From CAAFZY01 sp964410325 (GTDB taxonomy: Bacteria; Pseudomonadota; Alphaproteobacteria; RF32; CAG-239), in assembly GCA_964410325.1 (NCBI GenBank), contig CAYPFN010000014.1, positions 1 to 41,117 of the forward strand: DNA of 41,117 bases, written 5' to 3'. Positions 1-7,710 of the stretch are shown one piece after another (positions within the stretch are counted from its first letter, which is position 1; the number at the start of each line of letters is the position of its first letter). The position numbers were made by a program, and so were the translations under genes. The notes beneath the pieces are model-generated. The model was given only the letters and a program-made list of their open reading frames with translations, had not been told where the DNA came from and searched no databases.

Positions 1-33
1 TAGATAAAACGGTGTAAAAAATGAGTAGTATGT

Positions 34-204
34 ATGAAATCAATTGACAATATTAACCTTATATTAAAGGCTGGTTTAGCCAAAACTATTAAACCGGATA
101 GTAAGGTATCAATTGCCTCTGCTTGCTTTTCTATTTATGCATTTCAACAATTAAAAAATCAACTAAGAAATTTTAAATATGAATTAGAAAATTTGACAGA
201 TTAA
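34..204 (+). pseudogene. N-terminal stub of a PLD/SNF2-type helicase
   Basis: A 56-codon frame starts at ATG 34 (MKSIDNINLILKAGL...) and stops at TAA 202-204. It contains the stretch SKVSIASACFSIYAF. From memory of the family, this opening is typical of the large phospholipase-D-domain plus SNF2-helicase proteins encoded beside mod/res-type restriction-modification systems; those proteins run to about 900-1000 residues. Here the frame ends after a short Lys/Asn/Glu-rich tail, and the mod gene begins 69 bases later. I infer a deletion remnant: most of the helicase, and any gene that followed it, has been lost. The alternative is a genuine small protein. The family call rests on recognition only and no search was run. 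Confidence 0.5.
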
Positions 205-226
205 CTAAGCAAATAAGATAAGTCGT

Positions 227-247
227 ATCGGCTTGTCTTAAGCCGAT
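227..247 (+). promoter_or_regulatory. Hairpin in the mod leader
   Basis: A perfect 8-base inverted repeat (ATCGGCTT, 5-base loop GTCTT, AAGCCGAT) lies between the helicase stub and the mod ribosome-binding site (GGAG at 264-267). No T-run follows, so it is not a classical terminator. It may be an operator or a leader structure controlling mod expression; this is inference. Confidence 0.35.
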
Positions 248-273
248 CGGCGCCATAAAGGAAGGAGAACGAT

Positions 274-2250
274 ATGAAACGATTGGCAATGGAAACCGAT
301 AATATAACGGACAAGAATATCCAAAAGATTTTGGAATTATTCCCGAACGTTGCAACGGAATCAAGAGATGAGAACGGCAATTTAAAAACCGCTATTGATT
401 TTGAAAAGCTTAAACAGGAGTTATCGGAAAATATTGTTGACAGCCAGGAAAAATATGAGTTCACCTGGGTTGGTAAAAAAGAAGCCATGCTCGAAGCTAA
501 TCGTCCAATAAGAAAAACCCTGAGACCGGACAGAGAATCCAGCGTAAATTGGGATACCACGGAAAATATTTATATAGAAGGAGATAATCTTGATGCACTG
601 AAACTTTTGCAGGAAAGTTATATGGGCAAAATCAAGATGATATACATTGACCCACCATATAATACAGGGAAAGACTTTGTGTATCGTGATAATAGATACA
701 AGACTATAAAAGAAAATGATGAAGATTTACAATATAAAAATGAAGATGACGAAATTAATTTTTCTAAACAAAACGAATTGTTTTTAAATACAGAGTCAAA
801 TAATAGGTTTCATTCTGACTGGTGTTCCATGATATACCCAAGACTTAAACTTGCAAGAAACCTGTTATCTGATGATGGGGTTATATTTATCTCAATAGGT
901 GAACAAGAAGTTTTTACTTTAAAAACAATATGTAATGAAATATTTTCAGAGTCAAACTACATAGAAACTTATATTTGGGAAAGTACATTCAGACCTGATA
1001 ACAGTTCAACGCTTATGCGAAGAAACGGAGAATATATAATATGTATTGCAAAATCTAAAGAGTATATTAAAAGATTTATAGGTATTACTAAAGAAAAAGA
1101 AGGGTTACCTTCGTTAACAAAATCAAATATGAAAGAAAGTATTTTAAGATTTCCTTCAAACACAGTAAAAACATTCCTACAAGATGGAATATACCACAAA
1201 GGTACTAAAAAATCATATGAATTATTAAATGATGTAAAAGTAAAAAACGGAATTATATTAAATGAATTTTCTTTAAAAGGACATATGATATGGGGGCAAA
1301 CAAATTTAATTAACGAAATAAACAACGGTACAGAAATAATAATAAAATCAGAAGACTTTGTCCCCTATACAAAGAAGGCGGGAGACTGTATGATGGCTCC
1401 TACTAAAATCATACCGAGAGAGATAGTCGGTGATATTTTATCTGCAAATGCAGAAATGAATGAATTATTTGAAAAAAAAGTATTCTCATATCCAAAACCT
1501 GTTTCTTTATTAAAATATCTCATAAACTATATTGATGATGATAATTTTATTGTTCTGGACTTTTTTTCTGGTAGTTCTACAACTGCACAAGCCGTTTTTG
1601 CATTAAATGCTGAAACTAATAAAACTAATAAATTTGTTATGATACAACTTAATGAAAATTTAATTGAACATTATAAACAAGCTTCAGATAAAGAAAAAGT
1701 TATAATTAAAAATGCAATAGAATTATGCGAAAATCTCGATTTAAAAAAAAGTATAACTAGTATTGCTGAAGAACGTATCCGCCGTGCGGGTAAAAAGATT
1801 CAGGAGGAAAATCCTGATAAAAAAATAGATATCGGCTTTAGAGTATTTAAAGTTGATGATACTAATATGAAAGATGTCTATTACACTCCAAATGAAACTG
1901 ACCAAAAACAGTTAGAGATATTTGAAAGCAACATAAAAGATGACCGAACTGATGAAGACCTGCTATATGGTTGTCTGCTTGACTGGGGTGTTGAATTATC
2001 GCTTCCGCACAAAGTTGAAGTTATTGACGGAAAAAGAGTTCATATTATCAATGAACAGGAAGGTTTTGAACCAGATTTGATTGCCTGTTTTGAAGATAGT
2101 ATTCCTGAATCCGTAATCCGAAAAATAGCGGAGAAAAAGCCGACACGAGTTGTGTTTAGGGACAGTTCTTTTGTTTCTGATGATAACAAAATTAATGTAG
2201 AAGAAATCTTTAAACTCATCACTCCGGAGACAAAAGTTAAGGTTATATAA
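274..2250 (+). CDS. mod: Type III restriction-modification DNA methyltransferase (Mod)
   Basis: This is an adenine-specific DNA methyltransferase of the beta class, the modification and DNA-recognition subunit of a type III system. The catalytic motif IV DPPYNTG is at residues 126-132 and precedes the AdoMet-binding motif I DFFSGSS at residues 429-435; this permuted order defines beta-class Mod proteins. The roughly 290 residues between them contain the target-recognition region. Length is 658 residues, normal for the family. The ATG at 274 has a strong Shine-Dalgarno (GGAG, 264-267). The res gene starts 13 bases downstream, so the two are co-transcribed and Mod should assemble with Res. The middle of the gene is more AT-rich than its ends, as expected if the recognition domain has been exchanged. 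The specific target sequence cannot be read from the protein. Confidence 0.93.
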   Translation: MKRLAMETDNITDKNIQKILELFPNVATESRDENGNLKTAIDFEKLKQELSENIVDSQEKYEFTWVGKKEAMLEANRPIRKTLRPDRESSVNWDTTENIYIEGDNLDALKLLQESYMGKIKMIYIDPPYNTGKDFVYRDNRYKTIKENDEDLQYKNEDDEINFSKQNELFLNTESNNRFHSDWCSMIYPRLKLARNLLSDDGVIFISIGEQEVFTLKTICNEIFSESNYIETYIWESTFRPDNSSTLMRRNGEYIICIAKSKEYIKRFIGITKEKEGLPSLTKSNMKESILRFPSNTVKTFLQDGIYHKGTKKSYELLNDVKVKNGIILNEFSLKGHMIWGQTNLINEINNGTEIIIKSEDFVPYTKKAGDCMMAPTKIIPREIVGDILSANAEMNELFEKKVFSYPKPVSLLKYLINYIDDDNFIVLDFFSGSSTTAQAVFALNAETNKTNKFVMIQLNENLIEHYKQASDKEKVIIKNAIELCENLDLKKSITSIAEERIRRAGKKIQEENPDKKIDIGFRVFKVDDTNMKDVYYTPNETDQKQLEIFESNIKDDRTDEDLLYGCLLDWGVELSLPHKVEVIDGKRVHIINEQEGFEPDLIACFEDSIPESVIRKIAEKKPTRVVFRDSSFVSDDNKINVEEIFKLITPETKVKVI

Positions 2251-2263
2251 GGAGTGAAGAATA

Positions 2264-5200
2264 ATGAAGTTAAAATTCAAACATCAAAAATTTCAAGCCG
2301 ACGCCGCTAAAGCTGTTGTTGATGTATTTGCAGGTCAGCCGCATTTATCCTCCAGCTACATAATGGATAAGGGCTACACTCCATATAAACAATTTGAACA
2401 ACAAAAATTAATAGATGAAGATGAAGAAATCTATGGTTTTGGCAACCATCCTATTGTACATGAATTAAGTAATAGTATAATCTTGGAAAACTTAAACAAA
2501 GTTCAGCGGGCAACACTTTTAAAACCATCTGAAAGTTTGATAAACGGCTACAATTTAACGGTTGAGATGGAAACCGGAACGGGCAAGACTTACACCTATA
2601 TAAAAACGATGTTTGAACTATATCGCAACTACGGCTGGACAAAATTCATCATTGTTGTACCGAGTATTGCAATAAGAGAAGGTGTGTATAAAACTTTTCA
2701 AATCACGCAAGACCATTTTGCAGAAGAATACGGAAAAAAGATAAAATTCTTTATCTATAATTCTGCAAGGTTAAACGAATTAGAACAGTTTGCAAGTGAT
2801 GGCAGTCTGCATGTTATGATTATTAACTCTCAGGCTTTTAATGCACGAGGTAAAGATGCCCGCAGAATTTCCAATAAACTTGAAGATTTTAAATACAGAC
2901 GTCCTATTGATGTAATTGCAAAAACTAATCCTATCTTAATTATTGATGAACCGCAATCTGTTGAAGGTGCTGTTACAAAAGAGAAATTAAAAGATTTTAA
3001 CCCGCTTATTACTCTCCGATATTCCGCAACACCAAAAGAAAAGTATAATCTTGTTTACAGATTGGATGCAATAGAAGCTTATAACAGAAAACTCGTCAAG
3101 AAAATTTCCGTAAAAGGTGTAACAATCCAGGGTGATGATGCAACAAACGGCTATATGTACCTGCAAGAGATTGCCTTATACAAAGATAAATCACCTATGG
3201 CAAAAATTGAATTCGATAAAAAAGGCGATAAAAAAATTCGAAAAGTCAGCAGACTTCTAAAAGAAGGCGATAACCTGTACTATTTGTCCGGTGAACTTGA
3301 TGAATACAAAAATAACTATATTGTCTCAAGAATTGACGGCAGAGATAATTCCGTAACATTTCTAAACGGTATTGTTATAAATGCCGGCAGTGTTTTAGGA
3401 GAAGTTAATGAAAACCATATCAGGCGGATTCAAATTCGAGAAACAATCCGCTCGCATATAGAAAAAGAAAGAAAACTTTTCTATAAAGGGATTAAGGTTC
3501 TGTCATTATTCTTTATTGATGAAGTTGCAAAATACAAACAGTATGATGATTCCAATAATGAATTAAACGGAATATATGCAGATATGTTTGAAGAAGAGTA
3601 CGAAAATTATATGAACGAACTTCAAATCCAAATAGGAGAGGATGATTATATTCGCTACCTAAGAGGAATTTCCGCAAAAGGAACTCATGCTGGCTATTTT
3701 TCAATAGATAAGAAAAGCAAAAAAATAATAAATTCAAAAGAAGATAAAAAAGAAGGTGGTTCAAATGACGTTGATGCTTTTGATTTGATTATGAAAAATA
3801 AAGAAAGGCTTTTGAGTTTTGAAGAACCTGTACGGTTTATTTTTTCTCACTCCGCATTGAGAGAAGGATGGGATAATCCGAATGTATTCCAAATCTGTAC
3901 ATTAAAGAAAAGCAGTGCAGAAGACAAAAAACGTCAGGAAATCGGCAGAGGTTTAAGATTATGCGTTAATCAAAACGGTGAAAGAATGGATTCTGCAAAA
4001 CTCGGAGAAAGGGTTCAAGATGTAAATGTACTCACAGTTATTGCAAATGAGAGCTATGAAAATTTCTCCAAGAAATTGCAATCAGAAATTGCGGAAGCAG
4101 TGGCTGACAGACCTAGAACTGTTGATGTTAAGCTGTTTGAAAATCAATCTATTACAAGTGTTAACGGGGAAGAACAAATTATTGACAGTACTCTTGCAAC
4201 AAGAATTCATAATACTTTTATCAGAAATAATTATATTGATGACGATAACCGGCTTACGGATACTTATTACGAAGTTAAAAAATCTGGAAAAATTGTATTG
4301 CCGGATATCTTAAACGGATATGAAGAAGCAATTATTAATATTGTTAATACAATTTACGACCCCAAAACAACCAATCCAGGTAACGAGTATGAAAGTAAAA
4401 GAAGATTGGAAATTGATAAGGAAAAATTAAACAAAAAAGAATTTCAAGAACTATGGAAACATATTAATACCAAAACGGCCTATACAGTTAGTTTCAACAC
4501 AGATGAACTAATAAATAAAGCTATTAATTCTATAGATGAAAATCTTGTCGTTACAAAATTATATTCGGTTATTCAAACGGGTTCAATGGCAAAAATTGGC
4601 TCAAAAGATGCCTTAAAAGAAGGAACAGCATTTGATAAGGAAAAAATCCAAAAGAAAGTTTTAGGTACTCAGGATTATGGAATAAAATATGACCTGATTG
4701 GTAAACTTGTAGAATCAACAAAACTTACAAGAAAATCTATTGTCAGAATTCTACAGGGCATAAGAGAAGATGTGTTTAATCAGTTTAAAATGAATCCGGA
4801 AGATTTTATAATAAAGGTTTCTAATTTAATCAATGAGCAAAAAGCAACGTTAATCATTGAACATATAACTTATAATAAACTTGATGCACAATATACAACA
4901 GATATTTTCACGGAACCTGAATTAAAGGTTATAACCAATAAAAATTCCATTCCGGTTGAAAAGAATTTGTATAACTATTTAATATACGATTCAGACGTGG
5001 AAAAAGAATTTGGGGAAGAACTTGATAAAAACCAGGAAGTTGCTGTGTATGTAAAACTTCCGAAGGGTTTCTATATTAATACACCGGTCGGGAATTACAA
5101 TCCTGATTGGGCAATAGCTTTTCATGAAGGGGATATGAAACATATTTACTTTGTGGCGGAAACAAAAGGCTCTATGGAAACACTTAAACTCAGGGCCATT

Positions 5201-5314
5201 GAAAAAGCTAAAATTGACTGTGCCAGAGTACACTTTAAAACAATAAGTTCTAATCGCGTCCTGTATGATGTCGTAGACAGTTATCAGGCTTTATTGGATA
5301 AAGTAATGAAATAA
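2264..5314 (+). CDS. res: Type III restriction enzyme, helicase/endonuclease subunit (Res)
   Basis: This is the ATP-dependent translocating and cleaving subunit that acts with Mod on unmethylated sites in inverted orientation. An SF2 helicase core is visible: Walker A GTGKT (K108), Walker B-type DEPQ (residues 228-231) and motif VI QEIGRGLRL. A PD-(D/E)xK nuclease signature sits at the C-terminus, with P947-D948 followed by E966-T-K968, so the cleavage site looks intact. At 1016 residues it is full length. The Shine-Dalgarno AAGGAG overlaps the end of mod at about 2249-2254. Codon use is strongly A-rich, matching mod and unlike the ruvAB genes that follow, which suggests horizontal acquisition of the pair. 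No frameshift is visible, so the system is probably active or only recently inactive. Confidence 0.93.
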   Translation: MKLKFKHQKFQADAAKAVVDVFAGQPHLSSSYIMDKGYTPYKQFEQQKLIDEDEEIYGFGNHPIVHELSNSIILENLNKVQRATLLKPSESLINGYNLTVEMETGTGKTYTYIKTMFELYRNYGWTKFIIVVPSIAIREGVYKTFQITQDHFAEEYGKKIKFFIYNSARLNELEQFASDGSLHVMIINSQAFNARGKDARRISNKLEDFKYRRPIDVIAKTNPILIIDEPQSVEGAVTKEKLKDFNPLITLRYSATPKEKYNLVYRLDAIEAYNRKLVKKISVKGVTIQGDDATNGYMYLQEIALYKDKSPMAKIEFDKKGDKKIRKVSRLLKEGDNLYYLSGELDEYKNNYIVSRIDGRDNSVTFLNGIVINAGSVLGEVNENHIRRIQIRETIRSHIEKERKLFYKGIKVLSLFFIDEVAKYKQYDDSNNELNGIYADMFEEEYENYMNELQIQIGEDDYIRYLRGISAKGTHAGYFSIDKKSKKIINSKEDKKEGGSNDVDAFDLIMKNKERLLSFEEPVRFIFSHSALREGWDNPNVFQICTLKKSSAEDKKRQEIGRGLRLCVNQNGERMDSAKLGERVQDVNVLTVIANESYENFSKKLQSEIAEAVADRPRTVDVKLFENQSITSVNGEEQIIDSTLATRIHNTFIRNNYIDDDNRLTDTYYEVKKSGKIVLPDILNGYEEAIINIVNTIYDPKTTNPGNEYESKRRLEIDKEKLNKKEFQELWKHINTKTAYTVSFNTDELINKAINSIDENLVVTKLYSVIQTGSMAKIGSKDALKEGTAFDKEKIQKKVLGTQDYGIKYDLIGKLVESTKLTRKSIVRILQGIREDVFNQFKMNPEDFIIKVSNLINEQKATLIIEHITYNKLDAQYTTDIFTEPELKVITNKNSIPVEKNLYNYLIYDSDVEKEFGEELDKNQEVAVYVKLPKGFYINTPVGNYNPDWAIAFHEGDMKHIYFVAETKGSMETLKLRAIEKAKIDCARVHFKTISSNRVLYDVVDSYQALLDKVMK

Positions 5315-5386
5315 GCCCAAATCTGACGTTCCGTATTATAAAATATTAAGTAATAGGAAGGCTTTTGCAAAGGTTAATAAAAAATC

Positions 5387-5415
5387 TTGATAGAATAATG
5401 ATAATCGTATATCTT
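5387..5415 (+). promoter_or_regulatory. Candidate promoter for ruvA-ruvB-ybgC
   Basis: A -35-like TTGATA (5387-5392) and a -10-like TATCTT (5410-5415) are separated by 17 bases, about 30 bases before the ruvA start. The 130-base gap after res has no obvious terminator. The match is to the general sigma-70 consensus only; no LexA-type operator was recognised. Confidence 0.35.
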
Positions 5416-5444
5416 CAATAAAACAGTTTTTTTAAGGTTAGAAC

Positions 5445-6083
5445 ATGATTGCAAAATTACGTGGCAGCGTTGACTGTATTTATGAAGATTGCTGCATTAT
5501 TGATGTCGGTGGCGTGGGTTATCTGGTGTCAGCCTCATCGCGGACTTTGGGAAAGTTGATGAAAGGGGCGGAAATTTCCCTTCTGATTGAAACAGTAGTG
5601 CGTGAAGACAGTATATCTCTTTATGGTTTTTATGATGCGTGGGAAAAGGAATGGTTCAATACCTTAACCAAAGTTCAGGGTGTCGGTGCCAAAGTATGCT
5701 TAAGCATATTGTCGGCATTATCCCCGGTTCAGTTGGCACAAGCCGTATCGGCTCAGGATAAAAATTCATTTCTGCGAGCTTCGGGTGTCGGGCCGAAATT
5801 GGCAGCACGTTTGGTAACGGAGTTAAAAGATAAAATTGTGGTGATGCCCGACGCCGACATTTCTTTGCCGTATGTTTCGGCCAATGAAACACCAGTGGCG
5901 ACTGTTTCCATGCCAGCAGAAGATAATAAGGCTGAAGACGTTATTTCAGCGCTGGTTAATTTGGGCTACCAGCGTTTGGAGGCATACCATGCAGTTTCCA
6001 AAATATATGCTGAAAATGCAGATAAACCGCTTGCCGAACTTATCAGGCTTTCGTTAAAAGAGTTTGCCCAGAAGGATTTTTAA
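5445..6083 (+). CDS. ruvA: Holliday junction branch-migration protein RuvA
   Basis: RuvA binds four-way junctions as a tetramer and loads the RuvB motor during recombinational repair. The 212-residue protein has the N-terminal OB-fold start MIAKLRGSV, two helix-hairpin-helix motifs (around VQGVGAKV and ASGVGPKLAARL, roughly residues 75-125), an acidic and variable linker, and the C-terminal RuvB-contact domain (roughly 163-212, with DVISALVNLGYQRLEA). The ATG at 5445 follows a weak AAGG. ruvB begins 3 bases after its stop, so the two are translationally linked. In most alphaproteobacteria ruvC directly precedes ruvA; here the restriction-modification pair occupies that place. Confidence 0.97.
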   Translation: MIAKLRGSVDCIYEDCCIIDVGGVGYLVSASSRTLGKLMKGAEISLLIETVVREDSISLYGFYDAWEKEWFNTLTKVQGVGAKVCLSILSALSPVQLAQAVSAQDKNSFLRASGVGPKLAARLVTELKDKIVVMPDADISLPYVSANETPVATVSMPAEDNKAEDVISALVNLGYQRLEAYHAVSKIYAENADKPLAELIRLSLKEFAQKDF

Positions 6084-6086
6084 GTC

Positions 6087-7169
6087 ATGGAAAAAGAAAG
6101 AATAGTCAGCCCGCATCAGCAGCCAGAAGATGAAAAAAACAGCATTAATGCTCCAGTAAATATTCGTCCAGAAAGTCTAAATGATTTTGTTGGTCAAACC
6201 GCCGTTTGCCAAAATTTAAAAATTTTTATTGAAGCCGCTAAACAGCGCCATGAAGCCTTAGATCATGTTCTGCTTTTTGGTCCGCCAGGCTTGGGTAAAA
6301 CAACGCTAGCCTCCATTATTGCCAAAGAATTAGGTGTTGGTTTTCGCGCCACCTCGGCACCGATGATTACCAAATCGGGCGATTTGGCAGCTATTTTGAC
6401 TAATCTTGAACCGAATGACGTTTTATTTATTGATGAAATTCATCGTTTAAATCCGGCTATTGAAGAAGTGTTGTATTCAGCAATGGAGGATTTTCAACTG
6501 GATTTAATTATCGGCGAAGGGCCATCGGCGCGTTCGGTGCGCATTGATTTGCAGCCATTTACCTTGGTAGGCGCCACCACGCGCTCAGGCTTGTTGTCCA
6601 CCCCATTGCGCGAACGTTTTGGTATTCCTTTGCGGTTAGATTTTTATAATCATGATGAGTTAAAACAGATTGTACTGCGCGGTGCGCGTCTGCTTGACAT
6701 GCCGATATCTGAAACCGGTGCGCTGGAAATTGCCAAACGTTCTCGCGGTACGCCACGCGTTGCCGGCCGCTTGCTACGTCGCGTGCGTGATTTTGGAGAA
6801 GTTGCCGGTGGCAGTGAAATTGATAACAAAATTGCTGATACCGCTTTACAACGCTTGGATGTTGATAACTATGGCCTGGATGCATTTGACCGCCGATATT
6901 TACAATGCATCGCCGTTAATTATGGTGGCGGACCAGTCGGCGTAGATACTTTGGCAGCGGCCTTATCAGAGGAACGTGATACCATTGAGGAAGTTATAGA
7001 ACCGTTTTTGTTGAAGCTTGGTTTTATCCAACGTACCCCTCGTGGTCGTGTTATTTCAGATTTAGGTTGCCAATATATGGGCATATCGCGTTCCAAGATA
7101 AAACATGATGACCAGCAGTTTGATTTATTGACCAATATTGAAAATGAAGGTAAAAAAAATGACTTATAA
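6087..7169 (+). CDS. ruvB: Holliday junction helicase motor RuvB
   Basis: RuvB is the hexameric AAA+ ATPase that drives branch migration with RuvA. Walker A GPPGLGKTT spans residues 65-73, Walker B DEIH residues 116-119, and the arginine-finger region RERFGIP follows. The C-terminal winged-helix domain ends in a short charged tail. At 360 residues it is typical or slightly long, the extra length being an N-terminal extension (MEKERIVSPHQQPEDEKNS) before the conserved RPESLNDFVGQ. It lies 3 bases after ruvA, and its 3' end overlaps the start of ybgC. Confidence 0.98.
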   Translation: MEKERIVSPHQQPEDEKNSINAPVNIRPESLNDFVGQTAVCQNLKIFIEAAKQRHEALDHVLLFGPPGLGKTTLASIIAKELGVGFRATSAPMITKSGDLAAILTNLEPNDVLFIDEIHRLNPAIEEVLYSAMEDFQLDLIIGEGPSARSVRIDLQPFTLVGATTRSGLLSTPLRERFGIPLRLDFYNHDELKQIVLRGARLLDMPISETGALEIAKRSRGTPRVAGRLLRRVRDFGEVAGGSEIDNKIADTALQRLDVDNYGLDAFDRRYLQCIAVNYGGGPVGVDTLAAALSEERDTIEEVIEPFLLKLGFIQRTPRGRVISDLGCQYMGISRSKIKHDDQQFDLLTNIENEGKKNDL

Positions 7170-7605
7170 TATTGAAGCGCCACATGGCAAAATGTACGGC
7201 AATACGTTTGTTTTTCCGATTCGTATTTATTATGAAGACACGGATGCCGGCGGGATTGTTTACTATGCTAATTATTTAAAATTTGCTGAACGGGCGCGTA
7301 CGGAGTTTTTGCGTTATATCGGTGCGGCGCCACAGCAAAATGCGCTTGAAGACGATATGTGCGGTTTTGTCGTGCGGCATCTGGAAATCGATTATCGCGC
7401 CTCTGCTAAATTAGATGATTTTTTAACTGTCAGTTGTTCTTTGACCGAAGATAAAGGCGCTTCGGCTGTTATGCATCAGGAAATTTGCCGCGGCGATGAA
7501 ATATTAGCCGTTATGGATATACAGGTTGTTTATGTCAGCTTGGCTAAGAAACGTCCGATACGGATTCCAGATGACATCCGCAACAAGTTAAAAGGCTCAG
7601 CATAA
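7159..7605 (+). CDS. ybgC: YbgC-type acyl-CoA thioesterase
   Basis: This is a hot-dog-fold thioesterase of the YbgC/4-hydroxybenzoyl-CoA thioesterase family, which hydrolyses short- or medium-chain acyl-CoA and is usually linked to the Tol-Pal cluster and phospholipid metabolism. The signature EDTDAGGIVYYANYLKFAE is present with catalytic Asp29. Length is 148 residues from the ATG at 7159, which overlaps the ruvB stop by 11 bases and has AAGG 8 bases upstream; an in-frame ATG at 7144 and a TTG at 7138 are less likely. Normally tolQ follows. Here the operon ends and the convergent topA comes next. Confidence 0.92.
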   Translation: MTYNIEAPHGKMYGNTFVFPIRIYYEDTDAGGIVYYANYLKFAERARTEFLRYIGAAPQQNALEDDMCGFVVRHLEIDYRASAKLDDFLTVSCSLTEDKGASAVMHQEICRGDEILAVMDIQVVYVSLAKKRPIRIPDDIRNKLKGSA

Positions 7606-7683
7606 TTTTGCCAGCCTCTTTTAATATAGAGCACTGCAAAATCAGAGCCTGCTAATGTACGATTTGTCTTTTGTTATCTAAAA

Positions 7684-7705
7684 TCCCGCCTTTGATGAGG
7701 CGGGA
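7684..7705. terminator. Bidirectional terminator between ybgC and topA
   Basis: The inverted repeat TCCCGCC (7684-7690) / GGCGGGA (7699-7705) lies between the convergent genes. On the - strand it is followed by TTTT, and on the + strand a T-rich stretch lies about 10 bases on. It most likely ends topA transcription and may also serve ybgC. Confidence 0.75.
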
Positions 7706-7710
7706 CAAAA

